Below are positions 32,112 through 33,805 of a DNA stretch of 33,805 bases, one piece after another. Made by a program: the position numbers and the translations under genes. The notes under the pieces are model-generated. The model was given only the letters and a program-made list of their open reading frames with translations, was not told the DNA's origin and ran no database searches. The stretch comes from Candidatus Binatia bacterium (GTDB taxonomy: Bacteria; Desulfobacterota; Binatia; Bin18), in the NCBI GenBank assembly GCA_022824615.1, contig JAJDZM010000199.1, positions 1 to 33,805 on the forward strand, given 5' to 3'. The first letter of the stretch is position 1. Each line of letters starts with the position of its first letter.

Positions 32112-33422
32112 ATGCAAAAAAGACTCTGGCGTCTACTTGTGAGCGTGACTCTGATGATGGGGGTAGCACCGCTCTGCCGGGCAGATGTCAGTCCCGGCGG
32201 CACCATTACCGCGGCCAATATGGCTCAGGCCGTCGAACTGCTCACTCCGTCCACACGCTGGATGGTAGAGCAGGGCATGACGATGTGGATCGGCGAGCCG
32301 CGTCCCTACACCTGGCCCCGAGCGTATCAGGACGCAACGGAACGATACGCGGGACAGGTTGTCATCTCTGCCGATGGACGGGAAATCGCGAACTATATTG
32401 CCGGGGCGCCGTTTCCGGTCATTGATGCCCAGGACCATCTGGCCGGCTACAAGATCATGTGGAACCATGCCCAGCCGCCCTATAGCATCGACAATATCGG
32501 GGCGAGCTATGTCGCTCATCTGGTCAACAGCCAGGGCAATGTGGACCAGTCATTCGATAATTCGTGGCGGCGGGTGATGTGGACGGGGCGCTTGTATGCG
32601 GACCCAAAGCCCATCATCCCGCACAATCCTGCGGTGCGGCATAGTCATATGTGGGGGCCGCTGGTGCTGCCCAACCGTCACAAGGGACTGGCCGTGCTCG
32701 AATTTCGCTATATCCCGGCGAGTGCGGCAGACGACACCTATGTCTACTCACCGCAACTCCGCCGCGTACGACGGATCAGTGTGGCGGACCGCAGCGCCAG
32801 TATTTGGGGCTCGGATTATGATCTTGACTCGTTCTATGGCTTTAACGCGAAAATCGGAAGCTGGGATTTCAAGCTCCTGGCGGAAAAAGACATTCTCGGG
32901 GTACTGCACAGCGGTCGCTACGGAGACCCGGCCGAGTGGTGCGGCCAGCGGGATACAGGCCAGGGCCTCCTGGCGGCGCTGCCGTGTGTGACCTGGGAAA
33001 AACGGCGGGCCTGGGTGGTGGAGGCCACGCCGCTCAACTACCCCAGAAAGTACGCCTATTCAAAACGGGTACTGTACGTTGACCAGGAAACCTTCGGTGT
33101 CGGGATTGCCGAGATGTACGACACGAACGGGGAACTCCAAAAGGGGCTCGTCCACTGTGCCTTTGTGACCAAAAAACCACACCCCGGCTATCCGTCCAAC
33201 CCGCTCTCCGGGGGGCACTATAACTATCAGGAAGAACAACTGTTTGTTCCTAACTTCGTGATGATCGATTTTCAGAAAATGCTGGCCACGGTCGGTGAAA
33301 TTCCCTCGACCGAACAAAGCCCCTCGGAGTGGGAAGGGGAGCCCTATTTCAACGAAGCCGGGGTGAAATGGGCGGACCCCGGTTCGCATACGCCCAACGC
33401 CTTAACGGACATGGGAGGCTAA
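32112..33422 (+). CDS. DUF1329 domain-containing exported protein
   Basis: Predicted 436-aa protein with a Sec signal peptide (residues 1-24, RLLVSVTLMMGVAPLCRADV) and a single DUF1329 domain. Landmarks are SPGGTITAANM, GAPFPVIDAQDHLAGYKIMW, the YVYSPQLRRVRRIS segment with its basic cluster, and GSDYDLDSFYGFNAKI. The family forms a LolA/LolB-like beta sheet able to hold a hydrophobic ligand. It is periplasmic or outer-membrane attached, and often lies near RND transporters or sterol and hydrocarbon use genes. No such partner is in view. The ribosome site GGAGGGGGAGAAG is strong. No lipobox Cys is seen at the cleavage site, so it should be soluble or peripherally attached. Confidence 0.9.
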   Translation: MQKRLWRLLVSVTLMMGVAPLCRADVSPGGTITAANMAQAVELLTPSTRWMVEQGMTMWIGEPRPYTWPRAYQDATERYAGQVVISADGREIANYIAGAPFPVIDAQDHLAGYKIMWNHAQPPYSIDNIGASYVAHLVNSQGNVDQSFDNSWRRVMWTGRLYADPKPIIPHNPAVRHSHMWGPLVLPNRHKGLAVLEFRYIPASAADDTYVYSPQLRRVRRISVADRSASIWGSDYDLDSFYGFNAKIGSWDFKLLAEKDILGVLHSGRYGDPAEWCGQRDTGQGLLAALPCVTWEKRRAWVVEATPLNYPRKYAYSKRVLYVDQETFGVGIAEMYDTNGELQKGLVHCAFVTKKPHPGYPSNPLSGGHYNYQEEQLFVPNFVMIDFQKMLATVGEIPSTEQSPSEWEGEPYFNEAGVKWADPGSHTPNALTDMGG

Positions 33423-33470
33423 GAAGCGAGGGCATGACTCTGGTGGTATCGAAATGAGAGGGCACTAAAA

Positions 33471-33805
33471 TTGTCAGAAAATATATTTCAGAGAATTATT
33501 GAAGTTGGTGGAAGGATCAGTGTCAAAAGCGCATTAAACCCCATCCTCTGGCTCTGTTTCATCATTTCACTTCCTGGGCTTTTGCTGGTCGTCAACCAAG
33601 AAGATCCTCCTCTCTGGCTCATTCTCATTGTCGTGGCTCCGGTATGTACCGCCATCGTTGGATACCTCTTCCTCCTCATATTCGATAGGGATAAGCTACA
33701 ATCCGAAGACTATCAGCTTCGCAAGCAATCTTTGGAACTCATTCAAGATAAAGGACAGCAATTCCCCATAGTTGCCACTTCAATAGAATCTATTTCTAAC
33801 CCGTC
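33471..33805 (+). CDS. Two-helix membrane protein, 3' truncated by window edge
   Basis: Not in the ORF track because it starts with TTG and runs off the window. TTG 33471 has GAGAGGG 8 bases upstream and the frame is open for 111 codons to the end. The protein starts SENIFQRIIEVGGRISVKSA, then has two hydrophobic helices (ILWLCFIISLPGLLLVV and LILIVVAPVCTAIVGYLFLL) and a charged helical tail (DRDKLQSEDYQLRKQSLELI). Function not recognised; the tail suggests a cytosolic coiled coil. Its base use is visibly more AT-rich than DUF1329 upstream, which hints at acquisition. The minus-strand ORF listed at 33488-33679 is its shadow. Confidence 0.7.
   Translation, partial: MSENIFQRIIEVGGRISVKSALNPILWLCFIISLPGLLLVVNQEDPPLWLILIVVAPVCTAIVGYLFLLIFDRDKLQSEDYQLRKQSLELIQDKGQQFPIVATSIESISNP

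Overview
The window looks like a chromosomal segment from an uncultured, GC-rich, Gram-negative (diderm) bacterium. The outer-membrane evidence is TamA/TamB, an OprB-type porin and a DUF1329 protein. The mix of gene families (DUF1329, SLC13, DUF3237, fused MFS/spermidine synthase, probable selenocysteine use) would fit a former Deltaproteobacteria, Binatota or Tectomicrobia type lineage. That placement is an inference from gene content; no marker gene here settles it. No tRNA, rRNA, CRISPR array, complete IS or prophage was seen.

Layout. 0-1.8 kb: the 3' end of an MgtE Mg2+ channel followed by a CNNM/CorC CBS protein (divalent cation transport). 1.8-3.4 kb: two small AT-richer genes bracketed by an intact alpha/beta hydrolase and a remnant of a second copy of that hydrolase's 3' end. 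3.7-6.7 kb: a Kef-type antiporter and an OprB porin, both on the minus strand. 6.9-13.9 kb: an envelope cluster, YihY/BrkB - TamA - TamB. 14.1-19.9 kb: a PLP aminotransferase, ClpB and a KamA-like radical SAM enzyme. 19.9-22.2 kb: a zinc-ribbon protein, a DUF3237 protein, a peroxiredoxin whose peroxidatic Cys codon is an in-frame TGA (probable selenocysteine), and a PDZ protein. 22.2-24.5 kb: a variant FolD, a 56-aa ORF and IspG. 24.5-29.7 kb: a minus-strand operon SLC13 transporter - 2OG-Fe(II) oxygenase - fused membrane/spermidine-synthase/TPR protein. 29.7-31.3 kb: a cupin followed by a decaying stretch with a MITE-like repeat, an amber-interrupted SRPBCC gene, an FGE-sulfatase relic and a coiled-coil membrane ORF. 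31.3-33.8 kb: a glutathione S-transferase, a DUF1329 protein, and the start of a two-helix membrane protein that the ORF track lacks.

The most notable observation is the TGA-containing peroxiredoxin at 20675-21229. The ORF track splits it into two ORFs in the same frame. The TGA falls exactly where FTPGCT-type peroxiredoxins carry the catalytic Cys, and a SECIS-like hairpin with a GG-containing loop lies about 22 nt downstream. Other points worth a second look are a FolD whose catalytic Lys is Met, the duplicated hydrolase tail around a two-gene insert, and several families of structured intergenic repeats, two of which contain the stop codon of the adjacent gene.
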